A stretch of DNA of 64,000 nt, from the NCBI RefSeq assembly GCF_000766795.1, contig NZ_JPDS01000001.1, positions 997,001 through 1,061,000 of the forward strand, read 5' to 3'. The DNA comes from Polaribacter sp. Hel1_85. GTDB taxonomy: Bacteria > Bacteroidota > Bacteroidia > Flavobacteriales > Flavobacteriaceae. The translations under genes and the position numbers were made by a program. The notes under the pieces are model-generated. The model was not told where the DNA came from. It saw nothing but the letters and a program-made list of their open reading frames with translations, and did not search any database. Of the stretch, positions 63,195-64,000 are shown one piece after another (the stretch's first letter is position 1; every line of letters starts with the position of its first letter).

Positions 63195-64000
63195 TTATTT
63201 TTGAATTAAAAAATCTATTTTATTAGGAATTACTTTAAAACTTTTGATAAAACTAGATTTTACAATTACCTTAGGTACTAAATAACTAAGATTGTTTTCT
63301 TTAGAAATATTATAATCACATACAACTTCAAAAAAGTTTTTATCAACTTTATTAAAATTAGACAGACCAACCACAAAAACAACTTCAACTGTTTTATTAA
63401 GTGTTGTTAACTCAACACCATCTGGTAAGTTATTCACTTTAAAAGGGATTTGGAAATTACCTTCTGTAAATTTCTCTACTTTACCACTTATAGTAGTTAA
63501 TTCTGAATTAACTTTAAGACTACTTGAATTTTTAGGCAATACAATTTTTACTTTTTCAGAAAAATCAGATTTTACATCTTCTAGTTTTAATAATTCTAAA
63601 TTAATTGTATTTATATTTTCTATTTGTGCTTCTGGTCCAGAAATTAAAATACTATCTGGCTTCATTTTTACAGCATCTAAAATGTCATAACCAATATGAT
63701 AATTAATCTCTAAATTAGGTTTTAAGGGCACTTTTTTAGAAACTAAACTTCCTATTTCTAAGTAAATTGTATCGAGAATAATTTGTTGCAATTGTATGCC
63801 AGAGCGCAATTGCTTTTGAATATTACTAGTTTGGCTTCTTGTTAAAAAGTAGTAACTATTAGAAGATTTTCTATTTAAACTATTTGCATTTAATGCTAAA
63901 CTTTTATGACCAAACCTTGAGTTTAAAATATTAAAACCAGACGATTTTACTATAATTTCTATTTCTTTTGTAGGCTCTTTCTGTAATAATTTATCTTGAG
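63195..64000 (-). CDS. YbbR-like domain protein (5' end beyond the window)
   Basis: The frame is open to the window edge, so the protein is incomplete at its N-terminus (268 codons seen). The sequence upstream of the TTG at 63809 continues in frame without a stop (QDKLLQKEPTKEIEIIVKSSGFNIL...), so that TTG is not the start. The product carries repeated YbbR-like beta domains (such as IDTINLELLKLEDVKSD and VKNLPDGVELTTLNKTVEVVFV). YbbR proteins usually have one N-terminal membrane helix, which is outside the window. It sits directly before coaE, a common Bacteroidota pairing. Function is uncertain. Confidence 0.8.
   Translation of the reverse strand, partial: QDKLLQKEPTKEIEIIVKSSGFNILNSRFGHKSLALNANSLNRKSSNSYYFLTRSQTSNIQKQLRSGIQLQQIILDTIYLEIGSLVSKKVPLKPNLEINYHIGYDILDAVKMKPDSILISGPEAQIENINTINLELLKLEDVKSDFSEKVKIVLPKNSSSLKVNSELTTISGKVEKFTEGNFQIPFKVNNLPDGVELTTLNKTVEVVFVVGLSNFNKVDKNFFEVVCDYNISKENNLSYLVPKVIVKSSFIKSFKVIPNKIDFLIQK

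Noticed and set aside
63195..63809. YbbR gene starting at the TTG of 63809
   Set aside because: The frame continues upstream to the window edge without a stop, so the real start lies outside.
1..64000. tRNA or rRNA genes, CRISPR arrays, IS elements, phage attachment sites
   Set aside because: None were recognised on reading either strand; intergenic gaps are short and repeats are explained by coding modules. Short tRNAs could still be missed by eye.

Overview
The window comes from an AT-rich, fermentative-to-aerobic marine Bacteroidota genome, most likely a Polaribacter-like Flavobacteriaceae. The support is SusC/SusD pairs, lipoprotein glycosidases, type IX secretion (T9SS) C-terminal sorting domains, TAnnTTTG-type -7 promoter boxes and start sites without clear Shine-Dalgarno sequences. 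Species assignment is inference; no rRNA or tRNA gene was seen.

Region 1 (1-19.9 kb, minus strand) is a beta-1,3-glucan (laminarin) utilisation locus. It is read from a one-protein membrane-spanning regulator (17080-19875) into susC, susD, a PKD/CBM4-like surface glycan-binding lipoprotein and a PKD-GH16 laminarinase. A strong terminator follows, then a clan GH-A lipoprotein, a cytoplasmic GH149-like beta-1,3-glucan phosphorylase, GH3, GH17 and the start of a GH30 enzyme cut by the window edge. Surface GH16 and GH17 would cut the chain, GH30 would remove beta-1,6 branches, and GH3 plus the phosphorylase would finish the oligosaccharides.

Region 2 (20.0-48.8 kb) is an alpha-glucan (starch/glycogen/maltodextrin) locus. 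A minus-strand operon encodes an MFS sugar transporter, beta-phosphoglucomutase, GH65 maltose phosphorylase, a SusA-like GH13, GH31, two more GH13 enzymes and GH97 (SusB-like). A LacI regulator (35015-36037) sits between it and a plus-strand operon of susC, susD, susE-like and susF-like genes, a T9SS-secreted GH13 amylase, a second T9SS protein and a 56-aa putative secreted-peptide precursor. A palindromic LacI-type operator lies between lacI and susC. Two very small membrane-protein genes (20064-20346) sit between the two loci.

Region 3 (49.1-56.8 kb) is one gene for a 2568-aa T9SS adhesin-like protein with many calcium-binding thrombospondin type-3 repeats.

Region 4 (56.9-64 kb) is housekeeping: holA, a stand-alone HsdR-N-type nuclease-fold protein, a GT2 glycosyltransferase, a YrdC/Sua5-family gene, an RprXY-like two-component system, coaE and a truncated ybbR-family gene. 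Several of these genes have a -7 box only 4-5 bases before the start codon, suggesting leaderless transcripts.

Start sites differ from the longest open frame for several genes; the reasons are given in the entries. Domain boundaries and residue numbers were counted by eye.
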